A stretch of DNA of 64,000 nucleotides from Candidatus Baldrarchaeota archaeon (GTDB taxonomy: Archaea > Asgardarchaeota > Baldrarchaeia > Baldrarchaeales > DXJG01): the NCBI GenBank assembly GCA_019056805.1, contig DXJG01000010.1, positions 1 through 64,000 of the forward strand, in the 5' to 3' direction. The notes beneath the pieces are model-generated. The model saw only the letters and a program-made list of their open reading frames with translations, did no database searches and was not told the origin of the DNA. Position numbers and translations under genes: made by a program. Positions 26,950 to 35,740 of the stretch are shown in pieces; positions within the stretch are counted from its first letter, which is position 1; the number at the start of each line of letters is the position of its first letter.

Positions 26950-28290
26950 ATGCCTCGATTCTTAGATTTGTTTCTTCATGAAATTCGTCAAACAAAAGAC
27001 AAAATAAAAAACCTCCTACTAATATCAAAAGATAAACTTCAACTATATGAAAATCTCCTCCCAAAATACTGGAACCCTTTACAAATCGCCCAGGAGTTTC
27101 ATGGCGAGGTTTTCGCAGTAGATGGCAGCGATGGCGTCATCGAATATAGAGACGGAGTAATTATTCATGTCTGTCGAGCCCTAGGCCTATCAAATACGCA
27201 CAAAGAATGTAGAGAACTAAAAATAAACGTATTCTACGGTCCTAGGAAAAGAAATGACCTTATAACTTTTAGAAGTAGAATGAGAGAACACATAGAACAC
27301 CTAGTAGCCCTAAAGTGCCTAAACAACTACCATGAGAACTCAAATAGTCGCATACTACTTTTAGATGGATCTCTCTACGGCAGAATAGCCCACTTACCCA
27401 AAGACTCCGAAATACCTGGATATCAAGCATTTATGCTAAAATACATAGAAACCTATACAAATCTTCTCGAAAAATCCGAAGAAAAACATATACCAATAAT
27501 AGGAATAAGCAAAGACTCGAGATCAAGAATCCTAACAAGAATCCTACTAACCCACAAACTAAAAAACTACCTTACACATAACCCACTAAACCCTGAAATC
27601 AAAGAAACAATAATATCAAGCTGGGGAGAAATCTGGAAAAGACCAAGAAATGCGCTAAGAAAAATGGAAAAACTCTCCAAACAAATTCCAATACCCTCCG
27701 AAATCCGAGAAATTTTCAAAGAAGCTTTAACATCAAGACCAGACATCCAAATCATAACCTCTCTCATAAAAGAACCAGGATACACAACTCCACTTATCTT
27801 AGGAATACCAACACCTGTTCTCGATCCGTTAATTTATGCTTTTGAAGGAGGAACAATAGAAACCTACATTGAAAATAATTTTTCTAAAGCTTTAGTTGAA
27901 CAAGGAGAAGAACTCTTCAACTGGGCGAAAAAAGTCTTACCAAAGATTTTTGAGTACCCTGCAATTTTCATGTTCTATTATATTTCTGGGAAAAATGAGA
28001 TACCTCTACGTATAGATGTTCCCAGCTGGATGCTTGGACACAACTACACTATAAACGATGTAACAAGTTATGAAGCTTCTTGTTCTCAAGAAAAATTAGA
28101 ATGGATATTAAACATGCTAAATAGTTTTTATGCTGGACCAAAACACTACAACGTTTTATTGGAAGAAGTTGATGCAAAAGTTAAACTCAAACAAAAAGAT
28201 CTCACAACCATTTATGAATCCACCTTAATGAAAGAACTAAAAATGATAATAGAACACACGAGGGATGTAAGACGTGTCAAATACCCATAA
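26950..28290 (+). CDS. nurA: NurA nuclease of the HerA-Mre11-Rad50 repair cluster
   Basis: About 446 residues. NurA is a 5'-3' nuclease that works inside the HerA ring to resect DNA ends. The two metal-site motifs are visible: FAVDGSDGVIEYRDG near the N terminus and ILLLDGSLYGRI, followed by KDSRSR. A C-terminal FEYPAIFMFYYISGK and the RIDVPSW motif also match. The protein is longer than many NurA proteins. Start ATG 26950 or GTG 26941; a TATA-like TTTAAAAG is about 30 bases upstream. Its end overlaps herA by 17 bases, showing an operon. Confidence 0.9.
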   Translation: MPRFLDLFLHEIRQTKDKIKNLLLISKDKLQLYENLLPKYWNPLQIAQEFHGEVFAVDGSDGVIEYRDGVIIHVCRALGLSNTHKECRELKINVFYGPRKRNDLITFRSRMREHIEHLVALKCLNNYHENSNSRILLLDGSLYGRIAHLPKDSEIPGYQAFMLKYIETYTNLLEKSEEKHIPIIGISKDSRSRILTRILLTHKLKNYLTHNPLNPEIKETIISSWGEIWKRPRNALRKMEKLSKQIPIPSEIREIFKEALTSRPDIQIITSLIKEPGYTTPLILGIPTPVLDPLIYAFEGGTIETYIENNFSKALVEQGEELFNWAKKVLPKIFEYPAIFMFYYISGKNEIPLRIDVPSWMLGHNYTINDVTSYEASCSQEKLEWILNMLNSFYAGPKHYNVLLEEVDAKVKLKQKDLTTIYESTLMKELKMIIEHTRDVRRVKYP

Positions 28291-29905
28291 CCCTAAACTC
28301 ATCGGAAGAATAGTAGGCGAAGCATCCCCAACAGAATTCCTATTCGTAGCAGACAAAGAAAACCACCCACCAAAATACGAATACGTCATAGTACACTCAA
28401 AAGAAGACGTAAACGGCACCATACAACAAGTACAAGTACTAGCACAAGTAACAGGAGTAATATCAAAAAGCATTTCCTACAATAAGGACCTAGACTTCGA
28501 AGCCTTAGAAAGAATGTTCCACGCAGGAATAGAAGACATCAACGTAATCTGCCAAGCAAGAACCCTAGGCTACATGGCAGAAATCAACGGAAAACGAGAA
28601 ATCCTAATACCAAGAAGAGCAATATACCCAGGCAACGAAGTATACCTAGCTCCAGATAAACTAGTACAAGAATTCTTCTCATATCCTGAAGAAGAAGGAC
28701 TACACATAGGCTACCTAATATCAAGAGCCACAATACCCGTCCACATATCACTAAACGGCTTCAAAAGACACCTAGCCATACTAGCACAAACAGGAGCAGG
28801 AAAATCATACACCGTAGGCGTACTAGTAGAAGAACTCTTAGCGAAAGGAGCCACCATCATAATAATCGATCCTCATGCAGACTACGTTTTCCTAAGCAGA
28901 AAACCCGACGGAACAAGATACGAGTATGCAAACAGAATAAAAATATTCAGAAACCCCAGCAGCACAGGAAGATACTCCAAAGAGGAACTAGACAATGTGT
29001 ACGACTACACAATAAAATTTTCCGACCTAACAGACGAAGAAATATGTGAAATCCTAGAAATACCTGAAAAATGGACAAATATCAAAGCAATAATATCAGA
29101 AGCCCTCAACCAACTAAAAACCGAAGAAAACAAAGAATACACATACCAAGACCTCATAAACAAACTACAAGAAATAGCTCAAAGCGACGACAAAAAGAAA
29201 GCACTCCACGCCTACAACGCCCTAAAATACGTCAAAAAACTCGAAAAACTAAAGGTTTTTGGAGACAAAACCACACCAATAGAAGAAATGTTAAAACCAG
29301 CTCAACTATCAGTCATAGACCTCTCAGGTCTAAACGATGCAAGCATGGACTACATAACCTACCGTATCCTAAACAGCTGCTACAACGAAGTATCAAACGG
29401 AAACTTCCAATACCCAATCTTTGCCATAATAGAGGAAGCCCACAAATTCATACCCAGAAAAAGAGAAAGAAGAAGAATGTCCAGAGAAATAATAAACGTA
29501 ATCGCAGCAGAGGGAAGAAAATTCGGAATATTCATGACCCTAATAAGCCAAAGACCATCAAAAGTAGACCCAGACGCCCTAAGCCAATGCAACAGCCAAA
29601 TAATACTCCGCGTATCAAACCCCATCGACCAAAGAGCAATAATAGAATCAAGCGAAAGACTAAGCGAATCCCTACTCAGAGACCTCCCAGGCTTAAACGT
29701 AGGAGAAGCAGTAATAGTAGGTGAAATATCAAAAGTACCAGTAATGGTCAAAATCAGAAATAGACGTACAAAAGAAGGCGGAGCAGACATAGACATACTA
29801 ACAAAACTCAAACAAGCAAGAGAAGAAACAAAAATCCTACAAGAAATAAAAGAAACCCGAGAAAAAACCATTACACGAGAAAACACAATGCTCTCAGAGG
29901 TCTGA
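28274..29905 (+). CDS. herA: HerA DNA translocase ATPase
   Basis: 543 residues. HerA is a hexameric FtsK/HerA-family pump that couples with NurA in end resection. An N-terminal HAS-barrel (NPKLIGRIVGEASPTEF) is followed by the Walker A ILAQTGAGKSYTVG (Lys177), Walker B-like IFAIIEEAHKFIP, the GRKFGIFMTLISQRPS sensor segment, and the arginine-finger region SNPIDQRAIIESSE. It starts with GTG inside the end of nurA and stops two bases before mre11. Its + strand is rich in C and A, as in the rest of this cluster. Confidence 0.95.
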   Translation: MSNTHNPKLIGRIVGEASPTEFLFVADKENHPPKYEYVIVHSKEDVNGTIQQVQVLAQVTGVISKSISYNKDLDFEALERMFHAGIEDINVICQARTLGYMAEINGKREILIPRRAIYPGNEVYLAPDKLVQEFFSYPEEEGLHIGYLISRATIPVHISLNGFKRHLAILAQTGAGKSYTVGVLVEELLAKGATIIIIDPHADYVFLSRKPDGTRYEYANRIKIFRNPSSTGRYSKEELDNVYDYTIKFSDLTDEEICEILEIPEKWTNIKAIISEALNQLKTEENKEYTYQDLINKLQEIAQSDDKKKALHAYNALKYVKKLEKLKVFGDKTTPIEEMLKPAQLSVIDLSGLNDASMDYITYRILNSCYNEVSNGNFQYPIFAIIEEAHKFIPRKRERRRMSREIINVIAAEGRKFGIFMTLISQRPSKVDPDALSQCNSQIILRVSNPIDQRAIIESSERLSESLLRDLPGLNVGEAVIVGEISKVPVMVKIRNRRTKEGGADIDILTKLKQAREETKILQEIKETREKTITRENTMLSEV

Positions 29906-29907
29906 AA

Positions 29908-31080
29908 ATGACGATGTCAACAATAAAAATCTTACACACAGCGGACAACCACCTAGACCCAACTCTAACCATGTACAGACACAAAATAAACGAAAGAAGA
30001 AAAGACTTCTGGAATACATTCAAATACCTCCTAAACTACGCAGATCAAAGAAAACCAGATCTATTTCTAATATCAGGAGACCTATACGACAAAGTTAACC
30101 CCAGAAACCCACCGAGAACACAAATCCTAAAATATTTCAGGCATCTGCACAACAAAGGAATAAAAATCTTCCTAATAGGAGGACACCACGACACTCCACG
30201 CTCAATTGAGGAAGGAGCTTCGCCTCTAGACGAACTCGCCGCCTCAGGATACGTAACATACCTCCCAGGAATAAACAAACCAGCCGTACAACACGTAAAA
30301 ATAAAAGACCTAGACATCTGCATATCCGGCCTAACCTACAACTTCAACCTAAACCCGGGAGAAGACCCCTTAGAAAAAACAAAACCGAAAACAGAAGGCG
30401 ACATCAACATACTAATGCTACACTACACAATACAAGGATTCACACCAACCTATATGACAAACGAACCAACAGTAAAAACCTCAAACATACCAAACGAAAT
30501 AAACTACGTAGCAGCAGGACATCTACACGAACACAAAGAAAAACAACGAGGAAAAACCCTCATTGCATACCCTGGAAGCACAGAAAGAAGAAGTTTCCTA
30601 GAAGAAAAAACAGAGAAAAAAGGCTTCCTATGGATAGAACTAAACCAAGAAAAAACAGTAAACAAAGAATTTATCGAAGTACCTACGAGACCAATGAAAA
30701 CCCTAACCTACAAAATCACACCAAACACAAAAAACCCAACAACAGAAATAATCACCTACGCCTTCCAACATAAAAACCCAGAACTAATTTTAAGACTACA
30801 AATAACAGGAAAAGTACCCCTAAACATCCTAACACAATACCAAAGAAACGAAATACTAAGAAAACTCCTCGACCACTTCTTCTACATAGTAATAGACGAC
30901 AGAGACCTCATATACAAGGCAGAGAAATTCGAAACAATAGAAAGGTTAACGCCTCTCAAAGCCTTCACAGACTACATGAACCAACTAATACAAAAAGAAA
31001 AAGACCCCCAACGAAAAAGAATACTCGAACTAGCAAAAGAAATAGGCATAGAAAAACTTGAAGAGGCAGGAGCATGGTAG
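29908..31080 (+). CDS. mre11: Mre11 nuclease
   Basis: 390 residues. The Mre11 phosphoesterase motifs are ILHTADNHLD (D-x-H), FLISGDLYDK, IGGHHDTPRS, ILMLHYTIQG and VAAGHLHEHK. Motif III is G91-G92-H93-H94-D95, so the asparagine of the standard GNHD motif is replaced by histidine. The GHxH motif and the others are intact. Mre11 with Rad50 processes DNA double-strand ends using Mn2+. The start ATG follows AGAGGT with normal spacing; the end overlaps the rad50 start by seven bases (ATGGTAG). Confidence 0.93.
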   Translation: MTMSTIKILHTADNHLDPTLTMYRHKINERRKDFWNTFKYLLNYADQRKPDLFLISGDLYDKVNPRNPPRTQILKYFRHLHNKGIKIFLIGGHHDTPRSIEEGASPLDELAASGYVTYLPGINKPAVQHVKIKDLDICISGLTYNFNLNPGEDPLEKTKPKTEGDINILMLHYTIQGFTPTYMTNEPTVKTSNIPNEINYVAAGHLHEHKEKQRGKTLIAYPGSTERRSFLEEKTEKKGFLWIELNQEKTVNKEFIEVPTRPMKTLTYKITPNTKNPTTEIITYAFQHKNPELILRLQITGKVPLNILTQYQRNEILRKLLDHFFYIVIDDRDLIYKAEKFETIERLTPLKAFTDYMNQLIQKEKDPQRKRILELAKEIGIEKLEEAGAW

Positions 31081-33467
31081 TCTTAAACCGTCTAGAAGCT
31101 CAAAACTTCAGAAAACTAAACCTAACACTAGACTTCCCAGAAGGAATGCTAATAATAAAAGGACCAAATGAAGCGGGAAAATCAACAATCCTAGAAGCAA
31201 TACTTTATGCCCTATTCGGAAAACTAATGCGAGGAACAAAAGAACTAGCCATAAACCACCAATCAAACATCGCAAAAATAAAACTAACATTCACAATAAA
31301 CAACCAACAATACCTAGTCCAAAGAATCATAAAAAGAAACGGAACACAAGCAAAAATCTGGAAAATAACCCCAAACGGACTAGAACCACAAGCATTAACA
31401 ATACAAGAAACAAACAAATTCATAAAAGACCTACTGGGAGGCCTATCCTTCAACGAAATCCTAGTAACAAACATAGTAGCACAAAAAGAACTAAACAAAC
31501 TCACAGAACTAAAAGGACAAAACAGAGAAAAAATAATAAACGCCCTTCTAGGCCTCGACAGCTACAACAAAGCAATAGAAAAAATAACAGAAGACAGAAG
31601 AAACAAAAAACACGAACTAGAAACAAAAACAGAAAAACTTAACCAAATAACCAAAAGACTAGAAGCATATAGAAGAGATGTAGAAGATCTGAAAAGTAAG
31701 CAACAAAAACTAAAAGAAAACCAAGAAAAACTCGAAAAGAAAACCAAAGAATTTGAAGAAAAACATCCCGTATATCTCAAACTAAAAGAATATAGAGAAG
31801 CTCTAAACAAAAAACGCCAATTAGAAGCTGAACTAAAAGGAATAGAAAACATGATAAAACAACTTCAACAAAACCTACAAAACCTAGAAAAACAAACAAC
31901 AGAAAAACAACAAACACTTAACAAAACAAAAGAAATACTGACACAACAAAACGAACAACTCAACAAAGAAAAACTAAAATTAGAAGAATACAAAAACTTG
32001 GAAAAAACAGAAGAAATACTGATAAAAGTAGAAAGGAGATTTAGAGATCTTCAAGAACTGGGAAATAGGAAAAGAGAAATTTTATATCAATTAGAAGGGC
32101 TAAATGAAGATCTAAGAAAACTAAAAGAAAAACTTGAATCAAAAGAAACTAAAGAAACCTTAAGAAAAGAAAAAGAATTAAAAGAAAAACTTGGAAAAAC
32201 AAAAATATCACCCCTAATACTCATCCTCCTACTTTTACCATCACTCCTAGCCATATTATCACCCCTACTCATCACAATAGGACCTGTAGCTGTAATTCTC
32301 TACATTTTCTATATTACAAGAACTAGGAATTCTTTTCAACAAGAATTGATCCAAATAAAAGACAAAGTAATAGAACTAAAGGGTCTACCCGCCCTAATCC
32401 AACAAAACGAAAAACAAATACATGAAATAAAGCAAAACATAGCAATCATGGAAAAACAAGAAGAAAGCCTAAAACAAGAAATAAAAACAGTCCTACTTAA
32501 CTTAGAAGAAAAATATAAGCCGAAAACATGGACTAACCTCGAAGAACTATTACAAAAAACTAAAGAAAACTTAAGACAACTACAAAAAGAAAAAATAGCA
32601 ACAGAAACAAAAATAACCATACTAACGAACAAGATCCAAATGCTAAAAACTCAAATCGAAGAACTAGAAAATGGTATTGAAAAACTAAAGGAAAAAAGAG
32701 AAGAAACAACAAAAAGTATAGAAGAAAAGAACAACGAACGGTTAGAAATTCAACAACAATTAGATTCAATAAATCTACCAAAATTACCGGGAGACATTCA
32801 ATACAGCGAAGAACTATTTGAGAAAACAGAGCAAGAAATTACAGATCTTAAAGGAGAAATAAATACTCTAAAAGGTATCATCGAAGAGCTTCAAAGAAAT
32901 ATCGGGGAGCTTAAGAGAAGAGTAGAAGAGAATAAAAGCGTAGAGCAAGAATATAAGCAAGCAAAACAAGAAGTAGAAGAACTTGAAACACTTATTGAAG
33001 CACAAACAACAGCAATAGAAAAATTGAAAGAAACAGCAAGAAGCATGCGAGAAAAATTTTTGCCAGCGATAGAAACAAACATGAGCCAAATAATCTCCCA
33101 AATAACAGGAGGAACCTATAAAGCAGTAAGACTAGACGAAAACTACAACATCGAAGTCCTAGACTCTAACGCAGGAAAATTCATACCAAAAGACATATAC
33201 AGCGGAGGAACCGTAGACCAGTTTCTCCTAGCAATGAGACTAGCCTTCATACTATCCCTACTACCACAAACAAAACAAACATACCCCCGATTCCTATTCC
33301 TAGACGAACCCCTAGCATCATCAGACCAAAACAGAAGAAACAACATAATAAACCTACTAACAAAAACACTAAGCGAAGAATTCAAACAAATAATACTAAT
33401 AACACACCTAAACATAAACCCACCAAACACAAAAACAATAACAATAAACCAAGGAAAAACAGCTTGA
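31074..33467 (+). CDS. rad50: Rad50-like SMC ATPase with a hydrophobic membrane hairpin in place of the zinc hook
   Basis: 797 residues. The N-terminal half-ATPase has Walker A KGPNEAGKST (residues 29-38); the C-terminal half has the signature IYSGGTVDQFLLAMRLAF (near 709) and Walker B FLFLDEP (743-746). Between are two long Lys/Glu/Gln-rich coiled coils. At the apex, where Rad50 proteins carry the CxxC zinc hook, residues 378-414 are ISPLILILLLLPSLLAIL followed by SPLLITIGPVAVILYIFYI, with flanking charged residues. The whole protein contains no cysteine. This predicts a two-helix membrane hairpin, the same idea as in bacterial YhaN. The gene is last in the nurA-herA-mre11 operon, so it should be the Mre11 partner. 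Confidence 0.93.
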   Translation: MVVLNRLEAQNFRKLNLTLDFPEGMLIIKGPNEAGKSTILEAILYALFGKLMRGTKELAINHQSNIAKIKLTFTINNQQYLVQRIIKRNGTQAKIWKITPNGLEPQALTIQETNKFIKDLLGGLSFNEILVTNIVAQKELNKLTELKGQNREKIINALLGLDSYNKAIEKITEDRRNKKHELETKTEKLNQITKRLEAYRRDVEDLKSKQQKLKENQEKLEKKTKEFEEKHPVYLKLKEYREALNKKRQLEAELKGIENMIKQLQQNLQNLEKQTTEKQQTLNKTKEILTQQNEQLNKEKLKLEEYKNLEKTEEILIKVERRFRDLQELGNRKREILYQLEGLNEDLRKLKEKLESKETKETLRKEKELKEKLGKTKISPLILILLLLPSLLAILSPLLITIGPVAVILYIFYITRTRNSFQQELIQIKDKVIELKGLPALIQQNEKQIHEIKQNIAIMEKQEESLKQEIKTVLLNLEEKYKPKTWTNLEELLQKTKENLRQLQKEKIATETKITILTNKIQMLKTQIEELENGIEKLKEKREETTKSIEEKNNERLEIQQQLDSINLPKLPGDIQYSEELFEKTEQEITDLKGEINTLKGIIEELQRNIGELKRRVEENKSVEQEYKQAKQEVEELETLIEAQTTAIEKLKETARSMREKFLPAIETNMSQIISQITGGTYKAVRLDENYNIEVLDSNAGKFIPKDIYSGGTVDQFLLAMRLAFILSLLPQTKQTYPRFLFLDEPLASSDQNRRNNIINLLTKTLSEEFKQIILITHLNINPPNTKTITINQGKTA

Positions 33468-33618
33468 ATTTAGCATCAAAGAGTTTAAAGAACTCACCTC
33501 CACAAGGAGTTAAAAAAGTCACTTACAATAGATGCCTCAGTCTATATCGACAGATACTCAAAAAACTACTAATAACAGAAGCGTCAACAATTACTAAAAA
33601 CAAAACTCATATACTCTA

Positions 33619-34035
33619 TCAAGCGCCAATTTCCCGTGAAATCAATTTAGCTATTTGTTTAAGCAATTTTTCACGAGCATTAGAAATCTCCACCCCAACC
33701 AATTTACCACCCTCATCATACTCAACCCTAACTCCTTCATCAACCTCCTCAGAATCAACAGCAACACCTTTTCCAAACGAGATATAAAGAATATCCGACT
33801 CTTCATCATACCAAATCTTCACTTTACCCTTACCCATCTCCCAAAACCCACCCTTTCTTTCAATTTCCCTATCAATTCTCCTACAAGGATAAACAGTAAC
33901 AACCCTAATAACATTATCCCCCCTAACATAAACAACCACCAAATTAGTTTTAACACCCTCTACTCCAACTTCAGAAACAGCTACAAAAGCCCTAGACAAA
34001 AGATCATAAAAAACAAACCTAGGATTAACAAGCAC
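33619..34035 (-). CDS. DUF2283 protein fused to the tail of a DUF4258-like toxin
   Basis: 138 residues in one frame. The C-terminal part, starting MGKGKVKIWYDEESDILYI, is a DUF2283 domain, a small antitoxin-like fold. The N-terminal part (NLVVVYVRGDNVIRVVTVYP followed by CRRID) looks like the end of a DUF4258/BrnT-like toxin whose first half is missing: only GTG 34035 is available and a TGA lies just before it. Probably an antitoxin gene (internal ATG) joined in frame to a truncated toxin. It converges on the rad50 end. Confidence 0.6.
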   Translation of the reverse strand: MLVNPRFVFYDLLSRAFVAVSEVGVEGVKTNLVVVYVRGDNVIRVVTVYPCRRIDREIERKGGFWEMGKGKVKIWYDEESDILYISFGKGVAVDSEEVDEGVRVEYDEGGKLVGVEISNAREKLLKQIAKLISREIGA

Positions 34036-34189
34036 ATTCTTTCAATTGCAGCAAGAAAAACAGACAACCCATGAACCACATTATAACCAAAGAATAAATT
34101 TTCTCGTAATGAAATCATCTTGCTAATTCGCATTTCATAATCGTACTATCTGTTCATTCACATTGGTTACAGAGAACTTTCGAACCGTC

Positions 34190-34245
34190 TCTATCTCTCC
34201 TAAACTTCCTCCAAGACAGGAGACTTCGTGGCTTGAGGGCTCTCT
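34190..34245 (-). ncRNA. Possible IS605-like right-end hairpin or RNA relic
   Basis: On the minus strand the sequence CCACGAAG is followed by CTCC...GGAG and then GAAGTTTAGGAGA. This is the same GAAG-hairpin-AGTTTA layout as the clearer element at 39340-39500. The + strand also holds a TCTCCT...AGGAGA inverted repeat. The match is short and could be chance. Confidence 0.25.
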
Positions 34246-34567
34246 AAGTAGTTGGAAGCTCTGCACAATGCTTATGTAAAGCTTCAAGAACCCTTTTTAC
34301 AACTGTCCGCCTAAGATCACCAGTTAATCTATCATATATACCTTCAACCGTATCAAGACAATCAAAAATTATTTCACCCACCGAAGAAGGCTTCTGCATA
34401 TCCCTATAATAACCATCAAACAGAAAAACTATATACTCAACCACAGAATCCACTACCTTATTTATAAGCACCTTTTCTTTATCTAACGCTTTCTTAGCAA
34501 ACTCATATACCCGCTTCTGCTTCTCATACACTTTCTTCGGATCCGGAAAATATTCCACACACAACAC
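34244..34567 (-). CDS. Uncharacterised helical 107-residue protein
   Basis: A mostly helical protein (VYEKQKRVYEFAKKAL, INKVVDSVVEYIVFLFDGYY) ending RVLEALHKHCAELPTT. It has coding composition and a start close to a stop on the upstream side. No family is recognised. It lies in the accessory zone near several broken genes. Confidence 0.5.
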   Translation of the reverse strand: MLCVEYFPDPKKVYEKQKRVYEFAKKALDKEKVLINKVVDSVVEYIVFLFDGYYRDMQKPSSVGEIIFDCLDTVEGIYDRLTGDLRRTVVKRVLEALHKHCAELPTT

Positions 34568-35018
34568 ATCCTCAACAATTTAACAAATCAAACTACAATT
34601 CATATTTCCAACAAACTTAAAACACTATCTATTTCAATACACAATTCCTGAACATATTTTCCTCTTCTACACATCACCAAGAAAACCTTTGCCCCATTCT
34701 TTTATTCCATCTTCTGTTTCTGAATGAGTATTGAATAATTTGTTACGTGCTCTAAGATTTTGTTGTATTTTTCTCCTCTTCTTTGTATAGTGTTTCTAAT
34801 TTTCGAGGGCTAATATCGTGTGTTGTGGTGGAGAGTGTACTGGAAAAAGAAATGTAATGAACTTTTAAATTGACTTAGGAACGCCATTAAAAAGAAATTT
34901 TAGAAATCATTGATCCAGCTGAAAGAGTATACAATATTCATTATTATAGCAAAAACACCAAAACTTGAATAACACAGCACATTTGTGATAAAATCGTTAA
35001 AAAGAGTAAAGTTTGGTG
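34568..35018. other. Intergenic stretch with faint coding relics
   Basis: On the minus strand, around 34670-34790, one frame reads KKRRKIQQNLRARNKLF and then TEDGIKEWGKGFLGD before a stop. This could be the tail of a lost gene. There is no usable start. TATA-like TTGTGATAAAATC near 34983-34995 precedes the GC-rich element at 35019. Confidence 0.3.
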
Positions 35019-35100
35019 GGTTCCGTCAAAAAACGAGAGTGCACCGCATAGTGCGCACAGGGGGAGGAGGGGGGAGACCTACTCACACACCGACGGAACC
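35019..35100 (+). ncRNA. Candidate structured RNA or inverted-repeat element
   Basis: An 82-base GC-rich block stands in very AT-rich DNA. It begins GGTTCCGTC (35019-35027) and ends GACGGAACC (35092-35100), an exact 9-bp stem that extends with G-U pairs. Inside are GTGC...GCAC, which can form a short stem, and a purine run with GGGGG, GG and GGGGGG tracts. Strand is assigned by the TATA-like element upstream and is uncertain. It could be an RNA gene, a mobile-element end or a G-quadruplex-forming site. Confidence 0.4.
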
Positions 35101-35126
35101 TTTCACCCTTATGCTTTCCCAATATA

Positions 35127-35369
35127 CTAAACACTCAATTTCCCCTCCTCATCATCCTCAATATATTTAATATATTTTTTCAATGCTTCCACAAAAACTT
35201 TAAACTCTCTAAAACTCATCCTCGAAATATAATCCTTAAAATCCATTAAAATTATTCCAGAACGCTTATCAAAAGACAGCTCCACCCTAGAACCATTAAA
35301 CAACCTTAAAAACCCAACAACCCTACCCTCTTCATTCCTCACCTTCACACCCCTCACCCCACCACCCAT
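35127..35369 (-). CDS. Uncharacterised 80-residue protein
   Basis: The first half is beta-rich (VKVRNEEGRVVGFLRLFNGS, SGIILMDFKDYI), and the second half is helical (REFKVFVEALKKYIKYIEDD). It follows the gene at 35382-35612 with a 12-base gap, so the two are probably a unit. A frame on the opposite strand is a shadow. The pair resembles small plasmid or virus-type genes of archaea, but no family is certain. Confidence 0.55.
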   Translation of the reverse strand: MGGGVRGVKVRNEEGRVVGFLRLFNGSRVELSFDKRSGIILMDFKDYISRMSFREFKVFVEALKKYIKYIEDDEEGKLSV

Positions 35370-35381
35370 CGTACAAAATCT

Positions 35382-35612
35382 TCAAGTAAATGACGTCTGC
35401 GATGCTTCCTCCGACTTAACCTCTTCCCCAATACTCTCACTAACACTACCTGACGCTTTCTTCGCTTCATGACAACGACATGCCTTCAAAAGCAAAGCTT
35501 TCACCAAATCACCAAAAGTAAGCTTAACCCCTCTCATAGCATGCTCATACTTCAACTTCAACAAAAGCTTGTAAGTCTCCTCATCCACCTTAATACTTTT
35601 CAACCTTACCAC
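35382..35612 (-). CDS. Small ribbon-helix-helix-like DNA-binding protein
   Basis: 76 residues. The N terminus MVRLKSIKVDEETYKLLLKL followed by a second helix (TFGDLVKALLLKAC) has the strand-helix-helix order of archaeal RHH/CopG-type regulators. The tail is serine/glutamate rich and looks disordered. It probably regulates the two-gene unit with the downstream gene. Confidence 0.55.
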   Translation of the reverse strand: MVRLKSIKVDEETYKLLLKLKYEHAMRGVKLTFGDLVKALLLKACRCHEAKKASGSVSESIGEEVKSEEASQTSFT

Positions 35613-35728
35613 CAGTACAAAAGTAGAAAATAGCTAATATATAAAATTAACCATATACTCTATTAGGGGCTGTAAACGTTTAGAAGTTTTCAAACTTATC
35701 TAAGTCTTCAAAACCGTTTCTCTTCACC

Positions 35729-35740
35729 TAGCGCGCGCTA
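35729..35740. repeat. GCGCGC palindrome, copy A
   Basis: TAGCGCGCGCTA is a perfect 12-base palindrome and contains the stop codon of the Ig-like frame (SAR-stop). Three more GCGCGC sites lie within 3.2 kb. Confidence 0.5.

Noticed and set aside
29071-29724. Long + strand open frame (217 codons) inside herA
   Set aside because: It is an Arg/Lys/Pro-rich shadow of herA created by A/C-rich codons; herA has all its motifs in the other frame.
33464-33787. 107-codon + strand frame after rad50
   Set aside because: Most of it is antisense to the DUF2283-containing gene and has Ser/Thr/Pro-rich text without motifs.
34985-35170. 61-codon + strand frame across the GC-rich stem element
   Set aside because: Its composition is dictated by the G-rich block (poly-Gly) and it has no homology-like text; a structured RNA or element end fits better.
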